Assembly (NCBI GenBank): GCA_964580455.1
Contig: CAZOKO010000016.1
Coordinates: 1-35,183 of the forward strand
Direction of reading: 5' to 3'
DNA length: 35,183 nucleotides
Source: CAZOKO01 sp964580455
GTDB lineage: Bacteria; Desulfobacterota; WTBG01
The position numbers were made by a program, and so were the translations under genes. The notes beneath the pieces are model-generated. The model had not been told where the DNA came from, did not search any database, and was given only the letters and a program-made list of their open reading frames with translations. Positions within the stretch are counted from its first letter, which is position 1. Each line of letters begins with the position of its first letter. Shown one piece after another: positions 17,029-25,223 of this stretch.

Positions 17029-17166
17029 TTAACATTTCTTTTTGACTTGATTATATCTGCGTGATGTGAGAATATACTTTTAGCTTTTTTTACATTTTAT
17101 CAATATAACACTTACTCTATGGCAAATAGCTTCAAATCCAAACTAAACATCCTTTTATAAAAAGAA

Positions 17167-18468
17167 ATGAAATTCTGTCCTAAATGCTCGTTAAAAATCA
17201 AGGGTAATGTTAATCAATGTCCCATCTGCAAGGTGGAGCTTTTATCCTGTGCCGAAGATGAAGAAGTAACATCCCGCCCCCCCATGGAAGATGAACAGGA
17301 ACAGGCAAAGCGTGCGACGGATCATGCAGTTTCAACGGAAAGCAATACTCAAAACGCAGAGCCCCACGTTGATTCAAAGGAACCAACGCAGAAAAAGGCT
17401 GCCTATAAGACCGACACTACTGAAGATTATTCTGACTTGAATGGTAGAATAAAAAAGCTGGAAAATACTTTCAAAGAAATTAATGACAAACTTAGCACAA
17501 GTTTAAGTCAGGGTGATACTTTTAAGAGTACAGCGGTTGATTTAGAATCCAGGATAACCAGAGCAGATCGAGCTTTAGACGAAATAAAAAATACTTTAGG
17601 ATCTCCCGGTGATCATAATAAAAATATAGAAAAAGAAGTTTCCAAGCTTACACTAAATATTAACCACATAATTAAAGATTTGGAAAATGTAAAAGATAAA
17701 ATCACGAATCTGGAATTAAATCTTGAAAAATCCAGTTCATCATCTGAAGCAAGGCGTACCTCTGATGATTTTTCATCTGGGAAAGTCGAGATCTCGGACG
17801 ATGGAATCAGGTTTCCTGAAAGGCTAGAAGACGATTTTGGAGAGGAACTTTCCTCTCAACCTGAACCAGAAAAGAAAAAGACCCTAAAGACCCTTATTAT
17901 TACCATGCTCCTTTTGGTCGCTATTTCCTTCTCTTTCTGGTTCGGCTTTAACTACTTCAAATCACACAACCAGGAATCTCAAAAAGGACTCATTACTGAA
18001 AAAATAAAAATATCTCCTCTACTTAAGATAGATACAGAAGATGCCTTGCAAAAAATCACTGAAATTGAGCCAGCAACAAAAGCACAAACTGAAGAAACTC
18101 TATTAAAACCCAGGGGAACTGTAGAAAAACTATCTTTGGGAGAAAAACAAACACCCTCCACAGGCATGACCACAGAGGAACAACCTGCTCTTCCCAAGAA
18201 ATCAAAAGTCAAAAAAACTGCTTCAAAAAAAGTTAGTGGGTACACAGTTAATGTCGGTTCCTTTAAGGATAAAAGTCGAGCTCTTTCTTTAACCAAAAGA
18301 TTGAGAGACAAGGGCTATTCAGCAATAATGTCATTATCAAAGGGGGAAAAGATTTATCGTGTGAGAGTCGGGGCATTCTCATCCTTTAAGGAATCTCTAT
18401 CTTATGCTGCCATGCTGGAAAAGAAGGAAAAACTACCTACCTACATTGCAGAAATTAATATGCCTTAA
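17167..18468 (+). CDS. Zinc-ribbon, coiled-coil and SPOR domain membrane protein
   Basis: A 433-residue protein. It opens with a zinc ribbon, CPKCSLKIKGNVNQCPIC at 4-21, which is 14 of 18 identical to the ribbon in the GTPase at 11980. A charged linker and a coiled coil (about 88-185) follow. One membrane helix lies at about 241-262. A periplasmic linker rich in K, T and E leads to a SPOR domain at about 357-431 (SGYTVNVGSFKDKSRALSLT, then IYRVRVGAFSSF). SPOR domains bind denuded glycan strands at division sites. The topology would put the zinc ribbon and coiled coil in the cytosol. Only a weak AAAGAA precedes the ATG. The shared ribbon suggests a link to the GTPase cluster (inference). Confidence 0.85.
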   Translation: MKFCPKCSLKIKGNVNQCPICKVELLSCAEDEEVTSRPPMEDEQEQAKRATDHAVSTESNTQNAEPHVDSKEPTQKKAAYKTDTTEDYSDLNGRIKKLENTFKEINDKLSTSLSQGDTFKSTAVDLESRITRADRALDEIKNTLGSPGDHNKNIEKEVSKLTLNINHIIKDLENVKDKITNLELNLEKSSSSSEARRTSDDFSSGKVEISDDGIRFPERLEDDFGEELSSQPEPEKKKTLKTLIITMLLLVAISFSFWFGFNYFKSHNQESQKGLITEKIKISPLLKIDTEDALQKITEIEPATKAQTEETLLKPRGTVEKLSLGEKQTPSTGMTTEEQPALPKKSKVKKTASKKVSGYTVNVGSFKDKSRALSLTKRLRDKGYSAIMSLSKGEKIYRVRVGAFSSFKESLSYAAMLEKKEKLPTYIAEINMP

Positions 18469-18839
18469 ACCACATCTATTCTTTCCGTTGTCTTTCCTGC
18501 CATCTGGATGTCATTTCTTAACCCGAATATCGAAACAAGACATCAGTAATTTACGGATTTAGGAATTGGGGGATTCAGGAATTTACTCAATTCGCAATTC
18601 CCAAATTCCTCAATTTTTATTTTACTTCGAATGTTTGACCGAAAAAACAGCGTATTCGGCCAATTACTAGCTAATTCTGTATTTAATCAATTCTTTAACA
18701 TGTAGATACAATATATTGTGGTTGAAAATAATATTATACATTTTATTGTATTTTTATCTTTACAATGATTTTGTCTTTTGCTAATATAGAAGTAAGAATA
18801 TTAACCATCTAAAAACATTTTTTCAAGAGAAACAAGGCA
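18469..18839. other. 371-base spacer with an imperfect hairpin repeat
   Basis: No gene is visible. AGGAATTGGGGGATT (18561-18575) pairs with AATTCCCAAATTCCT (18596-18610) with one mismatch and one wobble, and could end the SPOR transcript. This block belongs to the same repeat family as 3617-3642. Beyond about 18660 the DNA is very AT-rich and holds a promoter candidate for smc. Confidence 0.55.
18759..18787 (+). promoter_or_regulatory. Promoter candidate for smc
   Basis: TTTACA (18759-18764, 5 of 6 to the -35 consensus) and TAATAT (18782-18787, 4 of 6 to the -10 consensus) are 17 bases apart. They end 52 bases before the smc start. Chance matches are common in DNA this AT-rich. Confidence 0.3.
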
Positions 18840-21800
18840 ATGAACATTAAATCGATTGAACTAACAGGTTTTAAATCTTTTGTGGATAAGGTTTCACTCA
18901 ATTTTATTCCAGGAATTACCGCACTGGTAGGTCCCAACGGTTGTGGTAAAAGCAACATTGTTGATGCCTTTCGCTGGGTCATGGGAGAACAAAGCGCTAA
19001 ACAGCTGCGCGGGAGAACAATGGAAGACATCATCTTCAATGGAAGTGACACTATAAAACCACTGGGCATGGCTGAAGTCTCAATAACCTTTTCTAACGAA
19101 AATGGAGATGCCCCGTTTCAATACAGACAGTATAGTGAAATCATGGTAACCAGACGTCTTTTTCGCTCCGGTGAAAGCGAATATTCTATTAACAAAATAC
19201 CCTGCCGACTTAAAGATATAACCGAACTATTCCTTGATACAGGTGTCGGTACCAAGGCATATTCAATTATTGAACAAGGAAAGGTCGAGCAGGTTATCAA
19301 CTCAAAACCACAGGATAGGAGATTACTTATCGATGAAGCTGCTGGTATAAGCAAATACAAAAACAGGAAAAAAGAGGCCCTTTCTAAAATTGAATCAACC
19401 AGGGATAATCTTCTCCGAGTCGATGACATCATAGTTGAAGTAAAGCGTCAATTAAACTCCATAAAACGTCAGGCAAGCAAATTGAAACGCTACCAGGATC
19501 TGAAAGAAGAGGTGAAAAAGATTGAGCTCAATTCCTCCCTGCTAAAGTATTCTTCCTTTAAGGAAAAACATCATTATCTAAAAGAGCAACTTGATCATTG
19601 CAAAAAAGAAGAGATTAGAACATCTACACAAATTAGCAGTATTGAAGCTACTTTTGAAGCAGAAAAGATTGATCTCAATGAAGAAGAAAAAGTTTACCAT
19701 TTGATTCAAGAGGAAATATTCAAAACATCTTCTTTATGCCAAAAGGAAGAAAGCCGCCTGGAATACCTCAATAAAGAACTTGTATCTGCTAAAGACCAGC
19801 ACCATCAGCTACTGGAACAGGCAAAGAATATCAACGAACGCATGGAAATCAACCAAAATGAAATAAATATTCTGGAAGAAAATAACCATAAATATAACCA
19901 GAAGATAAAAGCAGGCGCATACGACCTTATCAATCAGGAAGAACAATTTTTTAAATTTAAAGAAGAAAGTTCAGAGTTGCAGAACAGTATAGAACTTGAG
20001 AAAAACAATCTTATTGATTTTCTTACTGAATTAGCCCACCTTAATAACCTTTTAACTCAAATGGAAAAGACCCACCTTACTCTGTTGCGTAAAATTGAGA
20101 ATAATAAGGAGGAAAATCAAAATCAGGCAACAAAGCTCAGTCAGCTTGATAAGGAAATATCAGCCCTGAAAGACGACCAAATAAGAAATGAAGCCTCAAG
20201 CAGTCAGCTTGGTGAAGAAAAGGTAATTATAGATAAGAAGATAATTACTCTAACAGAAGATATGCGTCAAAATGAGATTGCCCTCACTGAGGTCAGAGAA
20301 CAATGGGAAAAAACCAACTCTCATCTGCTCTCCCTTCAGGAGTTACAGGAAAAATTTGAAGAGTGCGATGCAGGTGTTCGTTCTATCATGCTCAGAGATA
20401 AGAATCCTGAAATAGAAAAAAATGGTATTTGTGGTCTGGTTGCAGACTTCATCGAAACTGAACCACACTATGAAACTGCATTAGAAGCAGTGCTTGGAGA
20501 AAAACTCCACTATGTTATTGTTGAAAACCAAATGTCAGGCATTGAAGCAATAGAATATTTAAAAACACAATCCCTAGGCAGGGCAAGTATTATCCCCATT
20601 CAAATAAAAGAATATAATCGAGATCAGTTGCCCTCTTCTGTTGAAGGAGAAAAAGTGGAGCCTCTCTTACGACTTGTCAGAACAAAAGAAGAGTACCACT
20701 CCATTACCAATTATCTATTAGAGGATGTTTTGCTGGTTGACAATTTCAATACCGCTCTCAAAATTTGGGATACCAATGGAAACAATTATACCCTGGTTAC
20801 TCTGGATGGAGAAATTATTGATCCAGCAGGTATAATCACAGGTGGTCGTCAAAATGGTGCTCCCTCTAAAATTTTACGTAAGAGAAGGGAAATTAAAGAG
20901 CTGAAGATAACGCTCTCTCAACTCAGTCCCATACTTGAACAGTTGCAGAATAAAAAACAGATGTTGAATGGGCAAATATCTCAGCTTAAGGAAGATAGTT
21001 CTAAACTGCTTGAAAATATACACCAGAGAGAAATTAACCTCTTTTCTCTGAATAAAGACATAACACAATTGACAAGAGAATCAGACGAAACCCGTAAAAG
21101 GATTGAACTCCTTCAGCTTGAAAAAGAAGAATTTACAACAACATTGAAGGAAGCTTCAGAGGAAGCATCAAATTTACAGGAAGAAAAGGCAGTAAAGTCA
21201 TCAACTAAAAATGAAAAGGAATCTTTGCTGGCTCAATTACAGAAGGAATCCAGAAATCTTGATTTACAAATTGACATTTTGCAGGACGAAATCACAAAAT
21301 TAAAGGTGCAGGTTGCATCCGAAAGGGAAAAATTAGAAAACAATTTATTAATTCTGCAGCGCACAAAGGATAATTTCTCAATTCTCAGAGAAGAACATAA
21401 CCAGATATTACAAAGAAACATTGAAGGGGAACAAAAGCAGATAACATTACAAAACGAAATACAACAGACCAGGGGTCAAATAGAAACATATCAAAAAACC
21501 AGCCAGGAACAAGAACAGTCTTTGGATAAAAAGAGAGAGGTCATTATTTGTAAAGAAGAGAAATTGAAGGGAAAAGAAGTGGAGCTTAAGGATCTCAGAA
21601 AATCACTGGAAGAGATAAAATCAAATAGCAATGAGTACACCGTTCAGGTAACCGAAAGCAATCTTAATATAACCCACCTTATTCAAGATATTGATGAGAA
21701 ATACCATCTTAATTTAGAAAACCTGTTATTAAACACACCGATTGAAGATATCGGGGAAGATGAAAATTCTTACCAGAGGTTAGAGGAATTAAGAGAAAAG

Positions 21801-22403
21801 ATCGAAAGATTAGGAGAAGTGAATCTCGCCGCCTCTCAGGAACAGGAAGAACTTACAAATCGATATCAATTTCTCAATGAACAACGGGAGGATCTTACTA
21901 AATCCCTGGAATCACTTAACCTGGCAATTAAAAAGATTAACAGAACTACCAAACAGCGATTCCTGGAAACTTACGAATTGATTAATGAAAAATTAAAAGA
22001 GGTATTTCCAGAATTGCTTCCGGGAGGCAGAGCTGAATTAAAGCTGACTGATGAAAATAATATTCTTGAAACCGGCATTGATATTGTAGTACAACCAACT
22101 GGAAAGAAACTCCAGTCCATAGATCTCCTTTCAGGAGGAGAAAAGTCTCTGACAGCCATTACTCTGCTTATGGCAATATTTTTAGTTAAGCCCAGTCCTT
22201 TCTGCCTTCTGGACGAAGCAGACTCTGCCCTGGATGATGTTAATGCTACCCGTTTTAATCATTATTTGAAAAATATTAGCCACAATTCCAATTTTATTTT
22301 CATCACACACAATAAATTGAGCATGCAAGTTGCCAATACACTCTATGGCATTACCATGCAAGAACCCGGTGTTTCAAAAGTTGTCTCTGTCCAGCTTCAG
22401 TAA
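18840..22403 (+). CDS. smc: Chromosome segregation protein SMC
   Basis: A full-length 1187-residue SMC ATPase, which with ScpA/ScpB loops and orders the chromosome. The head is split in the normal way: Walker A GPNGCGKSN at 31-39 and the MEDIIFNGSD segment in the N-terminal part, and the signature LSGGEKS at 1097-1103 with Walker B CLLDEADSALDD at about 1122-1133 in the C-terminal part. Two long coiled coils (about 170-500 and 680-1020) flank a hinge at about 510-665 (ICGLVADFIETE, LGRASIIPI, and the GGRQNGAP turn). The start codon follows AAGG. scpA and scpB are not in the window. ftsY follows after 181 bases, an arrangement seen in other bacteria. Confidence 0.97.
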   Translation: MNIKSIELTGFKSFVDKVSLNFIPGITALVGPNGCGKSNIVDAFRWVMGEQSAKQLRGRTMEDIIFNGSDTIKPLGMAEVSITFSNENGDAPFQYRQYSEIMVTRRLFRSGESEYSINKIPCRLKDITELFLDTGVGTKAYSIIEQGKVEQVINSKPQDRRLLIDEAAGISKYKNRKKEALSKIESTRDNLLRVDDIIVEVKRQLNSIKRQASKLKRYQDLKEEVKKIELNSSLLKYSSFKEKHHYLKEQLDHCKKEEIRTSTQISSIEATFEAEKIDLNEEEKVYHLIQEEIFKTSSLCQKEESRLEYLNKELVSAKDQHHQLLEQAKNINERMEINQNEINILEENNHKYNQKIKAGAYDLINQEEQFFKFKEESSELQNSIELEKNNLIDFLTELAHLNNLLTQMEKTHLTLLRKIENNKEENQNQATKLSQLDKEISALKDDQIRNEASSSQLGEEKVIIDKKIITLTEDMRQNEIALTEVREQWEKTNSHLLSLQELQEKFEECDAGVRSIMLRDKNPEIEKNGICGLVADFIETEPHYETALEAVLGEKLHYVIVENQMSGIEAIEYLKTQSLGRASIIPIQIKEYNRDQLPSSVEGEKVEPLLRLVRTKEEYHSITNYLLEDVLLVDNFNTALKIWDTNGNNYTLVTLDGEIIDPAGIITGGRQNGAPSKILRKRREIKELKITLSQLSPILEQLQNKKQMLNGQISQLKEDSSKLLENIHQREINLFSLNKDITQLTRESDETRKRIELLQLEKEEFTTTLKEASEEASNLQEEKAVKSSTKNEKESLLAQLQKESRNLDLQIDILQDEITKLKVQVASEREKLENNLLILQRTKDNFSILREEHNQILQRNIEGEQKQITLQNEIQQTRGQIETYQKTSQEQEQSLDKKREVIICKEEKLKGKEVELKDLRKSLEEIKSNSNEYTVQVTESNLNITHLIQDIDEKYHLNLENLLLNTPIEDIGEDENSYQRLEELREKIERLGEVNLAASQEQEELTNRYQFLNEQREDLTKSLESLNLAIKKINRTTKQRFLETYELINEKLKEVFPELLPGGRAELKLTDENNILETGIDIVVQPTGKKLQSIDLLSGGEKSLTAITLLMAIFLVKPSPFCLLDEADSALDDVNATRFNHYLKNISHNSNFIFITHNKLSMQVANTLYGITMQEPGVSKVVSVQLQ

Positions 22404-22439
22404 ACAACCTCTCCCCCTCCCCTATTCTCCCTCATTATC

Positions 22440-22468
22440 TTGACTTTTTTATAATACTAACATATAAA
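22440..22468 (+). promoter_or_regulatory. Sigma70-like promoter candidate for ftsY
   Basis: TTGACT (22440-22445) and TATAAA (22463-22468), each 5 of 6 to consensus, are exactly 17 bases apart in the smc-ftsY gap. The ftsY start lies 117 bases after the -10 box. Confidence 0.5.
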
Positions 22469-22494
22469 AGATACTTAACCCATATTTTGCAGTT

Positions 22495-22550
22495 AACCAC
22501 AGATTTACCCCGTTAGATGTTTACTATCTAATGGGGGGGCACAGAGAAAG
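22495..22550. repeat. CCCCGTTAGA hairpin set inside an ACCACAGA-type repeat
   Basis: CCCCGTTAGAT (22508-22518) and ATCTAATGGGG (22526-22536) form an 11-bp stem with one G-T pair and a 7-base loop. The flanks AACCACAGATTTA (22495-22507) and CACAGAGAAAG (22540-22550) look like the two halves of the ACCACAGA...CACAGAG repeat. The hairpin therefore appears to sit within another repeat. In a transcript from the promoter at 22440 it would lie in the ftsY leader. Confidence 0.55.
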
Positions 22551-22584
22551 CACTTGTTAAAATAATAATTGAAAATCAATTCAA

Positions 22585-23574
22585 ATGCGTCTTTCACTGT
22601 TTAAAGATAAACAAAATAAATTTACTGATCAAAACGGTAAGGAACAACAGGAGGGGAAAGGCCTCCTTAAAAGTCTAAAAAAGGGCCTGTCAAAAACCCA
22701 TGAAATCCTTACAATAAGAATTGATGACCTCATTTTAGGAAAGAAAGAAATCGACCTGGAACTTATTGAAGAACTGGAAGAAATACTCATTACCTCTGAC
22801 TTGGGAGTAAAGACGACTCATAAGCTTATGGAGCAGGTCCAGGAAAAAGTCAAAAGAGGTGAAGCTGAAAGACCACAATTAGTTAAAAAGTACCTTAAAG
22901 AATCTATTTATATTATGCTCCTAAACAGTGAATATCCTTTATATATTCCAGATGAAAACCCCTTCGTTATTATGGTAATTGGCGTTAATGGAACCGGAAA
23001 AACTACAACTATTGCAAAGATGGCACATCACTATACATCCCTTGGGAAAAATGTTATGCTGGTTGCTGCTGATACCTTTAGAGCAGCAGCAATCGAACAA
23101 CTGGAAATTTGGAGTAAAAGGGCCGGTTGTGCTTTCATTAAGCAAGATTCTGGTTCTGATCCGTCTGCTGTAGTATATGATGCTTTGAAAACTTCACAAA
23201 GAAGAGGTATTGATATAGTAATCATTGATACAGCAGGCAGAATGCATACAAAAGTAAATCTGATGGAGGAACTTAAAAAAATAAAACGGGTTGCAGGCCG
23301 AGAACTTAAGGGAGCACCTCATGAAACGCTGCTGGTTATTGACGCAACTACAGGACAAAACGCCCTGTCTCAAGCTACACTGTTTCAAGAAGCTATCGAT
23401 ATTACAGGCATTGCCTTAACCAAGCTTGACGGCACTTCCAAAGGTGGAATAATAGTAGCTATTTCTGACAAGTTTAATATTCCGATAAGATATATTGGCA
23501 TCGGTGAAAGCTTTGATGACTTAAAGCAGTTCAAGGCAAAGGAATATGTTGATGCTTTATTTAATGAAGTTTAA
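22585..23574 (+). CDS. ftsY: Signal recognition particle receptor FtsY
   Basis: A 329-residue SRP-family GTPase that docks SRP-ribosome complexes at the inner membrane. The NG domain is complete: helical N domain about 30-115, P-loop GVNGTGKT at 133-140, DTFRAAAIEQL at 163-173, DTAGR at 215-219, TKLD at 279-282 and the closing GIGESFDDLKQF near 305-316. The acidic A domain of E. coli FtsY is reduced to about 30 mixed residues, as in many bacteria, so membrane binding must rely on the short N-terminal helix. No clear ribosome site precedes the ATG; the upstream hairpin element lies in its leader. The end overlaps the start of the next reading frame. Confidence 0.97.
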   Translation: MRLSLFKDKQNKFTDQNGKEQQEGKGLLKSLKKGLSKTHEILTIRIDDLILGKKEIDLELIEELEEILITSDLGVKTTHKLMEQVQEKVKRGEAERPQLVKKYLKESIYIMLLNSEYPLYIPDENPFVIMVIGVNGTGKTTTIAKMAHHYTSLGKNVMLVAADTFRAAAIEQLEIWSKRAGCAFIKQDSGSDPSAVVYDALKTSQRRGIDIVIIDTAGRMHTKVNLMEELKKIKRVAGRELKGAPHETLLVIDATTGQNALSQATLFQEAIDITGIALTKLDGTSKGGIIVAISDKFNIPIRYIGIGESFDDLKQFKAKEYVDALFNEV

Positions 23575-25114
23575 GAAAATGAGGTTTAAAGTTAAATCTA
23601 TTTTAATGTGCTTCTGTTTTTTTTCTGTTCTTTTCTTAGTAATTAATGTCTTGCCACTGGCATCTAAAGAGTTTGCCAAACCTAAAGAGGGGGCAAAAAT
23701 GAATACGCCAAAAATTAAGAAAGAAGACATAAGATTTCCTGCTGTTGCAGGTGCATTCTACACATCTGATCCAGAAAATCTGTCAGCTCAAATAAAAGAT
23801 TTCATCAGCAACGTTCCCGCAAAAACTATACCGGGTGAAATCATTGCTCTTATCTCTCCCCATGCCGGCTATATCTATTCTGGCCAGGTAGCTGCCTATG
23901 GGTACAAGCTGGTCGAAGGCAAGAAATACGATACAGTTGTGATAATCGCACCCAGCCACCGTGCTCCTTTTCGCGGTGCATCCGTATATCCAAAAGGTGC
24001 TTATCAAATCCCTCTTGGGCTTATACCTGTAGATACTGAACTTGCACGGCAACTGATAAAAAAGTATCCTTCTATCTCTTACGTAAGAGAGGCTCATACT
24101 CAGGAACACTCCCTGGAGGTACAGCTGCCATTTTTGAAAATTCTGCTGGGTGACTTTAAATTACTTCCTATAGTGCTGGGCTACTGCGACTTTTCTGCCT
24201 GTGAGGTTATCAGTGAAGCAATCTACGAAGTGGTAAAAGATAAAAATATATTAATTATTGCAAGCTCTGATCTTTCCCATTTCCATCCTTACAATAAAGC
24301 TGACGAACTCGATAAAATAGTAATTAACCATGTAATAAATTTTGATGCTAAGGGACTACACAAGGATATCTCTTCTGAAAGATGTGAAGCCTGTGGTGCC
24401 AATCCTATAATCACAACAATGTTACTGGCCAAAAAACTGGGCGCTACCGAATCTGAATCCCTGTACTACGCCAATTCCGGGGATGTAACAGGAGACAAAA
24501 GTGGCGTAGTTGGTTATATGTCTGCGGTTTTTTATAAAAACAGCGAGGAAAAGAAAAATAGTAAACCCACTATAGATCTGGGATTGACAGATGAAGAAAA
24601 AGAAACACTGCACAAAATTGCCAGAACAGCTATTGAATCAAATTTCAGAGATAAGAAATTCCCTGAAATTGAGATTACCTCTGAAACCCTTAAGGAAAAA
24701 AGAGGGGCATTCGTAACATTACACAAACATGGGAGCTTAAGGGGTTGTATCGGATATATTCGCGCCCAAAAACCTCTTAATAAAACGATTAGAGAAATGG
24801 CAATAGCCGCTGCTTTTCAAGATAGCCGTTTCGACCCGGTTACCAAAAAAGAGCTTAAAGATATAGACATAAAGATTTCTGTCTTAACACCACTTAAGAG
24901 AATAAAAAGCACGGAAGAGATAGAAGTTGGCAAGCATGGTATATACATCATCAAGGGGTTTTATTCGGGGCTGCTGCTGCCACAGGTAGCCACAGAGTAC
25001 AGGTGGGATAAAAAGACATTCCTGGAACATACATGCACTAAAGCAGGTTTACCAGATGATGCCTGGAAAGAAAAAGATACAGAAATCTATATCTTCTCTG
25101 CAGATATCTTTTAG
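23564..25114 (+). CDS. Exported MEMO1 (AmrB)-AMMECR1 (AmrA) fusion protein
   Basis: A fused AmmeMemoRadiSam protein of 516 residues from this start. Residues 8-34 are a hydrophobic signal or anchor after a basic MKFKKMRFKVK tail. The MEMO1-like domain (about 55-325) has PHAGYIYSG (H100), PSHRAPFRG (H132), an HTQEHSLEVQLPF block, SSDLSHFHPY and a cysteine pair C274/C277. H100 and H132 correspond to known metal-binding histidines of human MEMO1. The AMMECR1-like domain (about 350-510) has RGAFVTLHKHG, LRGCIGYI and QDSRFDPVT. Several in-frame ATGs (23546, 23552, 23564, 23579) lie at the ftsY end, so the exact start is uncertain. The third usual partner, a radical SAM protein, is not in the window. 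The biochemical role is not known; the apparent export is unusual. Confidence 0.88.
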   Translation: MKFKKMRFKVKSILMCFCFFSVLFLVINVLPLASKEFAKPKEGAKMNTPKIKKEDIRFPAVAGAFYTSDPENLSAQIKDFISNVPAKTIPGEIIALISPHAGYIYSGQVAAYGYKLVEGKKYDTVVIIAPSHRAPFRGASVYPKGAYQIPLGLIPVDTELARQLIKKYPSISYVREAHTQEHSLEVQLPFLKILLGDFKLLPIVLGYCDFSACEVISEAIYEVVKDKNILIIASSDLSHFHPYNKADELDKIVINHVINFDAKGLHKDISSERCEACGANPIITTMLLAKKLGATESESLYYANSGDVTGDKSGVVGYMSAVFYKNSEEKKNSKPTIDLGLTDEEKETLHKIARTAIESNFRDKKFPEIEITSETLKEKRGAFVTLHKHGSLRGCIGYIRAQKPLNKTIREMAIAAAFQDSRFDPVTKKELKDIDIKISVLTPLKRIKSTEEIEVGKHGIYIIKGFYSGLLLPQVATEYRWDKKTFLEHTCTKAGLPDDAWKEKDTEIYIFSADIF

Positions 25115-25223
25115 TATTTGTGCAAGCTTACCCCCTTATAACTTCTGGATATACCCTGATTTTAAAATCGCCAATGTTAAAAACCCTCATTACCTGTAGC
25201 ACTCTCATAAGGTTTCGGTTTGT

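Noticed and set aside
17042..17078. TTGACT and TATACT as a promoter for the SPOR gene
   Set aside because: Spacing of 25 bases is too long for a sigma70 promoter, and no better -35 box fits the -10.
18880..18889. Exact DnaA box (TGTGGATAA)
   Set aside because: It is within conserved smc codons (FVDK) and needs no other explanation.
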